From Stichopus chloronotus (Eukaryota; Echinodermata; Holothuroidea; Aspidochirotida; Stichopodidae): a stretch of DNA of 64,000 bases. The notes under the pieces are model-generated. The model saw nothing but the letters and a program-made list of their open reading frames with translations, had not been told where the DNA came from and searched no databases. Positions 1-12,800 of the stretch are shown in pieces (positions within the stretch are counted from its first letter, which is position 1; every line of letters begins with the position of its first letter). Location: NCBI GenBank assembly GCA_021234535.1, contig SFZH01000008.1, forward strand, positions 2,418,001-2,482,000, read 5' to 3'. The position numbers were made by a program, and so were the translations under genes.

Positions 1-1267
1 CTGGAGGTTGTCTGAGGGGGGGTGGGGAGTTGTCTGAGGAAATTGTCTAGCTTGGAATTGTCTGGGTTGGACTTGTCCTGAGGGCAGTTGTCTGGTCACG
101 ATGTTCTGCAACCATGTACGGTAACTACTGCTAGTTATTCATTTCATGTGACGTTACTGCATTTCAGTTTGTGATACTGGCCGTCACTGCCCATGGGCAG
201 AAGGCCGTGTTAGCGATACACATACGTATACAACAGGATCTGAGTTACAATTGTTGTACAATGGACAGCTGGCAGTCAAATTAGAGAGATGCGCAGCATC
301 AATGTGAAAAACCTAAAAAGGGGTTTTGTCCACATGTACATAGTTATCATCATAGTAATATATGAGGGCCCTACTGCTACATTGGACATCATGGTGTACA
401 TAACACAGATACCACCTTCGAGATACATGAATGTTGCCACCAAATTCGATTTAAATCCAGAAGGAAAGATCTTCTTCTGTAGGTTGAAGTCGCTTTTCTT
501 CTGACGATTTATTTGCTGGATAATAGAAAGGAAATGTTTTTAAAATTGGGAAACTTGCAAATGGGAATCGAACCATCACAGGATAATTTGTAATGTAAGA
601 GATCTGCAATTGCTGTTTTAATATGTGCTTGTAAAGAAAATTAAGATAGTGATTGAGTGAATTTACATTGCATAACAAGTATCTTTGTTGTTAATATTTT
701 GATATTTTCTTTTATGCTGAACATGAAAAAGAGCAGCTTTGCTCTTTTTTGTATAGAAGCGTTTTTCACATAAAAGCTTTGCTTGTATGTGAGAGAGATG
801 AGTGGGTGGGGAGGGGGGAGGGGAGTGTGGATTTAAATTGTAAACTGATTAAGCATTAACAGAGGAAGAAAAGGAAAATACAATACCATTATGTTTTGTC
901 ATTATTACAAACAGTATTTACATTTAAGGTTTGCCCATGATTAGCAGTATGTATTATTTCATTACATTATTTGTCAGTAGAAGGCAGTACTCAGACTTTA
1001 TCATCGATAAAAACTGAAACCAAAGGGAGGTGTGAACAAATACATCGAAAGATTCTCCAAACAAATCACCAAAGATTGACATGTTTACCATTCAAGAGAC
1101 TTCTTGTCAAATAATTTTGGATTTAAGTAAGAGTTCAGGCGCATGGGTACATGATCTTTTGATAAAGTACTATTTTTGGTTTCAAAAACAATCATAACTT
1201 TTGTATTTACCCAGGCACGTATAGGTGTGTTTGTGCGTGTGTGTATGTATGTTCGTGATGACAAATT

Positions 1268-1480
1268 GTGAAAACCTGGTAAACACGGTAACTCAAGAAG
1301 AGAAGATGGACAGATTTGATATTTGAGTAAGGGGGTCTACCTCATGGAGTAGTTCAAAATTGTATTGTTTTTTGGTGGAGGTCAAATGGCATTTGGGGTC
1401 AACAGGGGTGACACAGTGAAAACCTTGTAAACACTATATCTCAAAAAGGAAGTTTGGACAGATTCCATCTTTGATACGGA
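1268..1480 (+). repeat. Two copies of a dispersed repeat (GAAAACCT...GTAAACAC...GGACAGATT)
   Basis: Copies begin near 1268 and 1417 (149 bp apart), each reading GTGAAAACCT, GTAAACAC, CTCA and TGGACAGATT. The same family appears at about 45.2-46.1 kb and 54.8-55.1 kb. Confidence 0.65.
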
Positions 1481-4131
1481 GGTGCACCACCATAAGTATA
1501 TGAACGTGTTTTCAGATGCGAATACAAGGGGGATATCTCCAGGCTCACCCCCCCCCCCCTCCTTTCTCCACATCGACAAATAACAAATACGCAAAAATTA
1601 GCCTAATGTTAGTCAAGACAACATTAAAGTGTAGGCGGGGTTGGGGGGGGGGGGAATTTTCCAGACACACCATTTGCTTCCTCACAAATAGCAAATTCAC
1701 GCATCTCGACTGGTGCCTATTCACTCCGGGTCAATATATAAGAGACTTCATACCGTCCTGTAGTTGTCTTCGCCATGATAAATCAGTTCAGATGGAGTTA
1801 GAGTTAAAGTCACGGGTCTTCAACCAATCAGCATCGGCGGACCGCCGTCGAGCCACTGGACATTTCTGCGGTGGACGGATGGAGTGGCCCACTAGAGGTC
1901 CGTTGTCATTTTTTTCTTTTTTCATTTTTTTTTTTAAACTCACTCCGAGAAAGCAGGTTATACACAATTATGCGGCACCAACGATTTCTTAAGTTCATCC
2001 ACCACCTCCCCTACCCATCCCCTCAGGAATGTATACGCGCCTGGTTTTTGATGGACGTCTAAGGTCATTTATGCAATATTGAATATTACAGATTCATAAA
2101 AGAAAGTTTACTAATGAGTTCTTCTAACCACAATGCATTTGCAGAAAAAAAATCTGTGCGGACCTTTCACTATCCAGAAATTCAGAGAAAATGTAAATGT
2201 TATGACGTTTTCATAATGCCCTTAAAGTTGATGTAACTGTAGTTCATTAACATACTGTAAGAAACGGCTGTTCATTCAAGTCTGTGAAGATCTCGATTCA
2301 TATCATCTTCCGTTGTTTTGTAACCACGAGTCCGGCATTTTGCTTTGAATTTAAATTCCGTAAATACAATACCGGACTCATGATTCTTTATTTTTTTTTC
2401 CTCATTTAAAAAGAACTAACTGAAACATAATAACGGTTTATGTCGTCTTGACTAAACTGTTAATGACTCTATAGTGCAATGACAAACAGGTAAATATAGT
2501 GGGGGGGGGGGAGGGGAGAGGACTGGAATATTATTGTCGAAGGGTAATGGGGGACAAAACTTTGGATTAAACTCATTGAACCATTATCGTGATCGTCGCC
2601 ATCATCATCATGAGAAATAAGTACGGCACCATAATCGAGGAGGGAGGTTTTCTGATAATTTTACAGGGCTGTAACTGAGTAATCAAAGTCCGAGTCAATT
2701 CCGACTCCAGTGGCCTCAATTAGTACCATCTCAGAGGGGACCGGCAGGGGGACTTCTTTGCCGAGAGTCAAACTAACCTGCACTAGAAATTGATTAACAG
2801 AAAATGAACAATGCTTATCTACTTCTGCAGACCCACTGTGACTTCATCTAGATTTCACTCGGAAAGTTGTCCATTCCAGGACAATTCCAATTCTAGGACC
2901 TACCATTCTGGGCCAAAGCCGACCCCAGGAAAAACGGACTCGAATTTGAAAGTGAAATCAGAGTCAGGACTGGGGCGTTACAGCCTTGCTATTTTAACAA
3001 AACCAAAAAATCAAGGTTGTTGCTACACTAAACCGGTTTGTACTGCACCAAATCCCCCCCCCCCCCCGTATCTGAGATGGTGGCGCTATTCCGTAATAGC
3101 CCCATGCTTCAACACAGTCAGTCTTTTTCCAGGAAAAGTTGTGAGGAAATGACAATAGAACAGATTTACAAAGATGGACTGTTGTGTAAAAATCCTCTCT
3201 ATTCTTTCACTTTTTCAAACAACATCCGGTAACCGCTTACACGGAGGCAGTTGCAGTATACCTGTCAATCGCCTCAACAAAAGCCTTTACGTATAATTTT
3301 TACTTGAAATTTATTTTTAGAAATGCAACAAAACAACTTAAAGAACACTCAAAGTTACATATATAAATAATCTCGTTGTTCTGAAACTTTCTTACAATTT
3401 CGTTGTATATGCTATGCCGTCATTTATTGCATGTATTTCATTGCTGCTGTATATATACCTGTAAATGGTCATAGTTTTGCGAAATCAAAAAAGGCACTTA
3501 AACTTGAATGAAAGACACAGCCGATTACATATCGGACTACTACGGTATTATCGGGGTTACTTGAAAACTAAACTTAGCTTTATGGAAGACGACGTACCGT
3601 TAAAGGCAGCGAATATCTGGAAAGACAAATATTTTGATGATTCACTGTTTAGTGAACTGTTGTTAGCGTGTTTTTTGTTTTTGTTTTTTTTCAGCTGAGA
3701 AAATGACTTTGACAGTTTACAAACTCGCAACCAGAAATGGACGTAAAATCTGTCAGTAGGCCTATATCCACCATTTCAGTTTGGAATGTAAATTTCAATG
3801 GGACAACCTTAAAACCACCGGCAGACAGTATAAAGAACACTTGATGCTCGGTGATACACTAGTATCAGTGAAAAATGTCGATTTAAGGTGTAACGACGTA
3901 GACGACAAGTCCCCTTTGGCGTCCCATAAAAATTACAATATTTTCGTAATAATTGCGGTGTCTTTGAAACGCGCTGGTATATATCAACTGATTATCTTTC
4001 ATGTTTAAAGGATTGGTTCCACTATGCTACTGTGGTTTGCTCTCGAATTTGGCGAAACAAAATTCTCAGAAAAGCTGTTTAAACCGAAATAGCAACTTTT
4101 TTTGTGAGAATTTTTTTATTAGCATATCCTT

Positions 4132-4151
4132 AGGAGACCATGTGGTCTCCT
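4132..4151. repeat. Perfect 9-bp inverted repeat
   Basis: AGGAGACCA / TGGTCTCCT separated by two bases, in gene-free DNA. Confidence 0.9.
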
Positions 4152-6706
4152 GATAGTATCAACATAATTATCTGATCATGTCTACAAGATCCTTTTCTTT
4201 CATCACTTTCTACTTGTTACAATCTTCCGTCTGTACACCCTGTTCAATGAAAGATGTTGGCCAAACCAGTCGATATCTTACTTCCATAAGATGGCTCACC
4301 ATCAGTAGATAATTCTTGCGAAAAAGTCTGCTTTTCATTGACTAAATCGACGTGTCAGCTTAATTTCATTCTCCCATTCCAATATATGAACCAAAAACGA
4401 CTAGTCGAATAGTCTAGCAATCGCGTTTCTCTTCATATATCAGTAGCCAACTCATACATAAATTTTGTTTCTCAGAATTAACCGAATCGATACATCAGGT
4501 TATTTTCATTCTAACAATTGCAGCTCACTTTAAGCAGAATGCAGACATTATGGGTGTGCAATACTTTGATCTTAAAATATCTAAAAGCCGATATACACAA
4601 ACAACAGTCTCAAAATATATCTGGAACAAAAGGTGTTGTAGAGACGTTACAGACTTTTTTAAGGCCTCGGGTGACATTCCCAAACCATTTTCAAAGCATT
4701 CACTTCAAACAAACCACTATATCTGTATAATATGACTCCGAGCTGGTAATGTGACATAAAGTGAACTTCGGATTGGTTCAAACATACAATTCAAGAAACT
4801 TCTTATTAACGGACTGAATTTTCACAAAATTTTCACAACAAAGTATGCAACAAACTGAAAGCGATCATGTTTTGTGCATAGAAATAGATAAACTAGAATG
4901 ATGTCATGGAACAATAAGTGTCATTAAGTAAAGTCCAAACTCTGCTAGGAAAAAGGGGCACTTATGAAATCGCGTAACACAAGTCCAATGGAAATTTCAG
5001 GTTAATATTACTCGCACACAGCGAAAGGGTAGAAAAGTTGCGACTGAATATTATCAGGTTCTCTAAAAAAAAGATTGCATTGACATCTTTACTTCGCCAT
5101 AGATGTAGTTTAATATCGAAAGAACTGACAAATTCTCATACTGAACGTGCATATATAGGGCAAGTTCCAAAGGCAGAGCTGGTTTGCCATACAGGCAAGG
5201 ACGCCGCCAACTATTGTTTGGCTTCATTTGTTCAGCGTGTGAGTAGATAGCCTGACGTCATTCTGGTCTATTTCTATGGTTTTGTGTGTGTGTTGCTAAG
5301 TCAACGTTTTGGGAATGTTACTCGTGGATGTACAGGCTCTTTAGTTAACCCTTTTGAGAGCGCGATATAGACGGCCACCACTACAAATACATAAGACTGA
5401 AAGACGTTTAATTGTGGATGCATTAGCGCGGATAACAGGATAAGTAATCGGAACTTATTTGGTCGTTAACTTCAACAAGATATTTGCATTACCATGACCG
5501 AAAGAGACATAACTTAAAAATTTTTAAAAAATCGAAATCATTGCAAATATACAAAAACGCTTTGGTAAATGATTATTTATACAACATTCGTGTCCTATTG
5601 TCAGTGGAACAATTCTAGTGATCTTAAATGTGTCGTTTCGTCTTAAATAGGTTCCACCAGATTTGATCTCAGACAGGGCCACTGTGGAAAAATAAAAGTC
5701 AATCTTTATCAAGAAGATTGTGTGTGGGCACTTCGAGGGAAGGAAAAACTGCATGGAACAAAACAAAACAAAATGATGACGACATAAGTTACTATTATAA
5801 CTTAGTTGACAATGTTGTCTTAAACTCTAAGCGAATTGAACGGATTGTTCAATGGCTAGTCGTACCGTAAGTACGCGATTGGAAAATCGGGTAAAAAATA
5901 GAAGGAGATAGAGGCAAAGTTTTCTAGGGCAGGTTGGATGAACGTGATATGTAGGCCAATGTCTTTTTCCGATGTTGCAAACAAATTTGGCGGACGAGGT
6001 TTCTCTTTTATGGGAGGTCATTTTCATGTGTATGACGGATGCATAGTAAGAAATGGCCCTTGTGCGTTTCAATGTAAACTCCAAACGGAAACAAGATTTG
6101 TGACAAATTTTGTAGCCAGTTGCTTTCTTATTTAGATAAAAATCTGTGGCCACAACTTCATTCCATGTAAGATATATAATACCATGGAGTTGATAATACG
6201 GTCTCACACACAAAAAAAACGAAACTTTGTCAGTCGCTCGAGGATTTCAGTTTCTCCTGAAAATATCCCTTCTTTAGATGGTTACTGCACCGTCATTCAC
6301 TTTTCGGCCTTCGTTTCCAGCGCTTGTTTTCCGATTACCTCATAGTGATTGTTCGTCTAGGGTAAAGTTTCACGAACGTTGTGCCGGGTCCCCAGGATAA
6401 ACTGATTCGATGTATCTCCGACTTTGAGGGCAAGGTTGCTTCCTTTAGAGGGTAATTTACTCGAGTTCACTTACAATTCACCAAAGTTTCGTAAACATTC
6501 ATCCTTGTACTACACCATCTATCACAACGTGTGATAGACGAACGTTTCGTCGCTGGTCTAAATTGAAAGACACTTGTTTTCCGCAGTAAGTCAGTCTGTA
6601 TCTTGAATAAAGCTACGAATGTATGTCTTTCCTTCGAGAAAGAGTCTGTCGTATGTTTCCTTACTCAGATAGAACTTTCTAAAAGAGAGTTCATTTTGCC
6701 ATGTGA

Positions 6707-6859
6707 CTACATATCGTCAATGAAGCCGTAACCTAGTCTCTTAGCGACGTTAATTTTGATTTTAAGCGCTGGTCCGAGTTTCAGGCCCATGTTATGCAAG
6801 AGATGCTCTTCTGTCAACACTGGCAAAATTTCACCGTCTATGGCTTGTTCCCGAAATAC
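6707..6859 (-). CDS. SAMD11: SAMD11-type gene, last coding exon (second half of SAM domain)
   Basis: 50 codons and a TAG stop (6707-6709), acceptor GTATTCAG. Encodes VFREQAIDGEILPVLTEEHL then LHNMGLKLGPALKIKINVAK, with only ten residues after the domain helix. This is the helix 3-5 part of the SAM fold; vertebrate SAMD11 and SAMD7 have longer tails after it. The poly(A) site was not identified. Confidence 0.95.
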   Translation of the reverse strand, partial: VFREQAIDGEILPVLTEEHLLHNMGLKLGPALKIKINVAKRLGYGFIDDM

Positions 6860-9800
6860 CTGAATACATAAAAGACAAGAAACCAACATCATCATAGAAT
6901 AAAGGCAAAATTAAAACATCTGAAGTAGTAAAGCTTATCAAATTCAAGAATTCTTATTTTTCTCTAGAGCAGTTCGAGAATCATTCACAGCGCTAGGCTA
7001 TATTTCTTGCCACCACTGAAAGTTTATAGCTGATATTTTGACAAGGGGAGACATCCCTCAGCCATGAGTTACTCCCCGCGACTAAGTGGCAGTTGTCAGT
7101 GTCTAGGGTTCTGGAACCCCAGTTTTGTCAAGATCGTAGCGCCCTCTCATCCTTTCTTCAACTTCCAACTTCCTTTTTTTTTTCTCTCATTTTTGATAAC
7201 TTTGTTTCATTTTACGATTTTATAGGGTAGAGGTACGATACGTAGCTACAACGTAGCTACAACCACTTTTGGTTATTAACCTGCGTACCTGGCTGTATTC
7301 TTCACATCCTTTCAGACTCCGCACAAATTCTGCAACGTCGTCTACTGACCAGCTGGACATGTCTGAAGGCAAAAAGACGGTGTCACTTGTACTGGAAGCC
7401 GATTGACGGAAATTTGGATCGTCAACTGCGATGTACAAAACAGAGAAACCTAAAGTTAAACGTTGAATTCCATTACATGAATACAACTTTATTAATCCTG
7501 TAAAAGCCAGAAAGTCGTTTATGGATTCTGAAACCAAGGTTTTGATATCATATTTATGGACGCTTCCATCTTGCCGACCCCTTTTGTTTCCCCTTGCTAT
7601 AAACCTATAGTACCCAGGAGCAAAACATTATAATGATGAAATATATAAGAAAGTTACTTTTTGTATCTGGGTGTATCTTTTCTAAGGGGAGGGGGGATCA
7701 AAGTGTGTCCCATCACCACTTAAGTAGGTAGTCTAATAGTGCACTGGTTTTATTCTTAGATTTTTTGTTAGTGACTGCCAACCACTAACCAAATTCGCTG
7801 CACTTTTGCTCAGCCCTCTACCCCCCCAAAAAAAAAAATAGTACCGTTAGGTGACCCTCTTGTCCGTTCCTCTTCCCCTCACAAATCGTGAAAGGGTAGA
7901 GTTCCTCTTGAAAGGAATATTTGGACGAGTTTTAAACTTTACTATTTGGAAGTTAAGAGGTCCTAATTTATGTAATTCACCAACTAAGATTATGCTTAGT
8001 GGCAGGTAAGAATCTGTCTCTAATCATGTAATCGTTCAAGGTCATTATACGACCTCAAATTTTGCGAAATGCAAAGATTATATCTACATCATCTTAGACA
8101 AACTGAGTCTGCACTTCCTTTCTACGGCATATGTTGTGCAACATAATATAGGTGAGTATTCTGCATCCTGAACAGAGGGGGTAGCAAGACTTCAAGGGGC
8201 TCATGTACAAAAGACAGCGAGAGACCCCGAACCTAATAGCACCTGAAATCGATTTTCCTGCAACTTTTTGATGAGAAATTTGGTGCATTTTGTTGAAGCC
8301 CCCTGAACCCTCGGGACTCCTTGTCATGGTCCACCTGCTTACTATGCACTCGTTCCTTAATTGGGTAGTAATCGTAGGTCATTAAGTGTGTAGCTTTCAG
8401 ATCACTTGTAATTGTTTTACTGGTGAATATGAAATGTGTTGATTGCCAATCAGACTCATCTAGAAACTGGAACGGAACTTCCTCTGAGTAGTCAAGAGCA
8501 CGAAACATTTCAAGATGCCATAACTGTCCTTGAAAATATCTGGCAAATAGGTTTGCCAGATAGGACGCCAAAGAATAGAAGAAACACTGTGGGGGGGGGG
8601 GGGGGGCTCTCTTAGTCTCTATTCGGACCACCACTTACATTCATACCACCGATATCCGTGGGAACTGCAAAATTACCAAATAAATACCAGGGACCACGTA
8701 CCATTTGCAAGAGATGTCGGCGTTCCACTTTTGTCGCTGGTCGATTGAGCTGGTCTCGTCAGTTCGATCATCCTGACGTTAGATGGAGATTTAGAGGTAG
8801 GAGTAAACAAGGACCTTGCTCTCTTGGCAGAGATGCTGCTATCACCTGCAGAGGAGGGTCCTGGAGGGATGCTTAAACTGTGAGAAGTCTGGTGGTACCT
8901 GAGGTGACAGAAAAGAAAGTGATGATGAAAGAGCGTAACAATGAGAGCAGTGGTCCTTAAAATGAACCACACATGTGATTTTAGCTCTTTACATTTATTT
9001 TCTGGTCACAGATATCGACCTTGACTATGCCAGCATCTTTGTACATTTTTTCCTCTTAATGGTCATCTTCAGCGACTGAAATAAAATAAAAACAGTGTTT
9101 GTCTATTGACAATATTTCGTTCCAGTTTAATCCAACTGTATTCATTGTCTGAGTGAGTCAAAATCTGAGGTAAGGAAAAGTAAAATTTCCCTCCAACTAA
9201 AGTTGCTTAGACAAGGCAAGACTATAATTAGAGTGGAGATAGTTATAACAACTATACAACAAATTGTTCAGGTCTTTTCTCTCTGTTGGTAACTATGCAA
9301 CAACGAGCACACAGAACCTTTTCAAGCTGTATTGTTTCAGCAATGTTAGGATCTATGGATGAATTATCATCAATTAAAACTTAAACATACGTAGATCTCG
9401 TTACTACATTTAGCTTCACATGAAATCAAACAAAAGAAATCTTTTGTTACCACAGGAAATAGCATACTTGCTCAAAGTATGCTATGATGTGTCAAAACCT
9501 GAAAATAGCGGTTGTTTCTGTACCACCCTGAAACATTTTGTTTAAATGGTTTTGAATTTTCTATACTGTTGCACTGCGGTCATTTACTTTTCACATTCCA
9601 CTTTGCGAATAGACAAATGCTTAAATAATTGACTAACGAACCTTGTACATGAATTTTGTCATAGCGATATTGCGATAGGCTAGCTTGTCTGACTCCTAAG
9701 TGGGAGAATCTTTTCACCTAATATTTCACGCAAAGATAATAAATATTAGGTATTACTAGTTCAAAAGAAAAGAACAAAACTACGTTAATTTTACTGGTAA

Positions 9801-12800
9801 TCGGACAAAATGTTATTATTTGCTGGAAGAAAAAAAAGAGCTGAAAAACCAGGGTATTTATCTGCTTTAAACTTTACCTCGGCTTTATTGGTTGATGTGA
9901 CTTAAAATTTGTCGGAAAGCTGGTAAGGGCTATGTGAGGAACTTTCTGAAATGGGAAGAAAAGAATAGAGAAAAAGTCAGGTTACATAGCGACGTTTCGG
10001 GTTTATAACAAACAAATTGTAATTTTAAGGCAAAAACGGTTGCAAAGGAGAGACGATAGTTGTATATATGGCGTGCATTCAAAGCCCCTTGTTACAGTTT
10101 GCATATTTTTTTTTTAACGTAGGTCATCTCTTGTTTATTACTTCTCCAGAATAATCAGGACGACATATTTATAGAAGCAGGCACCCTGCTAGGCTAACTA
10201 CTTCTTTGGTTACATGATACAACAACAATTAATTATTCAGTATCAAAAAGTAACATGATATGAGAAAACTGTAATCGAGAATTATCAACACTCTTACATG
10301 ACCGTGCATAGTAGGCTTGGTCCGACTATTCAGAAAAAAATTGGCGAATTCAAACTATTCGCATATGTACAAGAAAAGCAGGGTGAGAATTGTTGGCATG
10401 TTGTTCCGTATTGTCATGGATTTTACCAAAGAAAGAAAAAAAAAATGAACATTCTTCTTTGGACTTTCGACAATATATTCTCTTTCCGTGGTTAAGATTG
10501 CACATCCATGCGATTCTTCCTTTGGTTAACCCTTCAACTTTTCATTTGTATTTCTCATCATCATTTTTATTTTATATTTTCCAAGGATTGCATGTTCGTC
10601 GTAAACAAGAAATTTAAATGAACTGGATTTTCAGCAAACTGGAAAATGGTTTCAGGACAGAGTACCTATACCTTACTTCCGAGAGAGAATAGTACAGTTA
10701 TTATGAGCAGACATAAAAAAGTCATCCGAACCTGGCAGTCGTTATCTCAGTTTTACCTCTTTTATATCTTTTACGTCGAGATGTTTCGGTGCTGTCTGTT
10801 TTCGATTCTTCCCGATCGGTTTCGTGTATTGGCCGCCGACCTGCACGGTTAAACTTGACGACGACGACGACATGGTGTCGTTGTGATTTATGTCGCTAGT
10901 TGTGATCTTTTCCGCCGGGCTCACCGGTAGACCTTGTTGCCCATCGGCCGCCATTGACCTCTGTAGAGATTCTGTGAGGGAAAGGGCAAAGCATATAACG
11001 TCTGTCTACTACTGTTAAGTACTGTTGCATGAGCTGATCTAGGGCAGTTGGACATGGGGGGGAGTTGTGAAGAATCAGTACGTAAAGAATACTATAAAGA
11101 GGTTTGTGTACTAGACCCACGGGCGAATCCAGAGCGGGGATGCCCTGGGTGTACCTGCACAACATTTTCGAGGCCAAACATTGCACGTAGGCCCTATAAG
11201 GTGGACCATATATACCTAACGATTAAATAAACCCTGGTGTACAGTGGATTAGTGCCTTTCATATTCTATGGGAGATATCTAACTGCTATTGCTCCCTTCG
11301 TGACGATGATTTAGATGTAAAACTCAAACATCATATTGGAAGCTTCATTTTTTTTTTAAATCTGAAGTGATTCAGATGAATGACGCCCTCACACAGTGGA
11401 TAAATCTGTCGCGCCATCAGTCTGAGGTAAAATCAGAATGTATTTATCGATAACAGAATGCTTCGAACAAGGAGGTTCTACAAGGACCTCCTTGCTTCGA
11501 ATCATTAAGACAGTTCATTAAGACAGTTGAAACAATCCTCCTTTTTCAGTCTCATTAATTACCGATACTTTTTGGTTCCGGTGAGTTTGCCATTTCGAAG
11601 AGTTTCCTCTGTTCCTGGTCGTAAATATCGTCAGCGGGCGATGCACTGCGCTCGCGCTTAATATTTCCACTTCTGACCGACGAATATTCTCGAAAATTAT
11701 CAATAGACATATCGTCAAGGAGGTGCCTGTGACCCGAAAAAAAAAAAGGTTTTTTTTTAGTTTATCAATATAACGTTAAGTAAATAACTTACACAGAGGG
11801 CGTTACGTACATAAAATGACGAGTTGCACCCGCACATCAAATCATGTCTACTGTATGTGACAATCCCACCAAACACAAATTTAAAGTAAGAGTTATTTTT
11901 TACCAACACTAGCTGCTTCTCCAGTCAGTTGTACTTTCCATCCTTTTTTTGTCAACCTCCACCTTTTCGGTGTTTGACTTTAAACCACTAAGAGGCCTAG
12001 GCTACTTACTGATGACGGCGTTACTGTCAGAACCGTAGTCAAGAGGGGTCGATTAAAAAAAAAATCGCCTCCTTGAATCTTTGAGAGTGAAAAAAATATT
12101 TAACGTGTTGTCACGTATGTCTGTGGGCCCATCTCCCTACGGACTCTTAGACTATGGGCATATACGCTTTCATGTACGTAAAGCTTTCACGCTAGAGTAA
12201 GGCCTCCGTTTTTGACAAGGATATAAACCTCAACCATACACATAACCATAATGTCGGATGATGATGGGCTAAATTCTCGTCCGTGACCATAATTCGTTTT
12301 ACTCGCACAAATTTGTTAGGGTGGATAGTCACAACTTTTAAGCTACTTTTAATTGTTTTCTAGGTAGTTTTGGTCTCTTATATAGTTGGTCATTGCCACT
12401 AGGGTGTTATCCATAGACAGAATCAAGTGATAGGTGTACGGTAGGGGTCAGGCTGAGGTTATTCTATCGGAATTCGTCCGTTCTTCGTGCTAGTAGTTTC
12501 TACCTTAACCTTATCCATATCTATCCATCAAATGTGGCACGTACGTTGAAGATCAGTCAATCTAGCAGCAAACTCATTGGACGACATACAACCGACACAA
12601 GCGGATGTACACTGTTGTTGCAAAGTTAACCACATTTTGCGATGACCTGTTGAACTGTTAAACGGTACTGGTTGTCAGGTTATACCCGTGAAACACAAAC
12701 AGAATACTTTAATTGGCAATAGCGTTAATCTTTGTCTCATTTCTCAATGTCAATACCGTGGATATACCCCGTCTGTTGCTAAATGTTGTACATACTTCAG

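Larger units (their letters stand above)
1..6706. other. No supported gene; downstream of the SAMD11-type gene
   Basis: AT-rich DNA with G or C runs (1548-1559, 1643-1654, 2501-2511, 3054-3067), a two-copy 149-bp repeat near 1.26-1.48 kb and a hairpin at 4132-4151. The part next to 6.7 kb is probably the 3' UTR of the SAMD11-type gene. Open frames here look like chance. Confidence 0.6.

Noticed and set aside
1516..1992. 158-codon open frame on the plus strand
   Set aside because: Contains poly-Pro from a C run and poly-Phe from T runs, with no homology or splice support; a chance frame.
11518..11718. 66-codon frame MTICLL... on the minus strand
   Set aside because: Wrong frame. The real exon (11563-11726) uses another frame of the same strand, as shown by splice phases on both sides.
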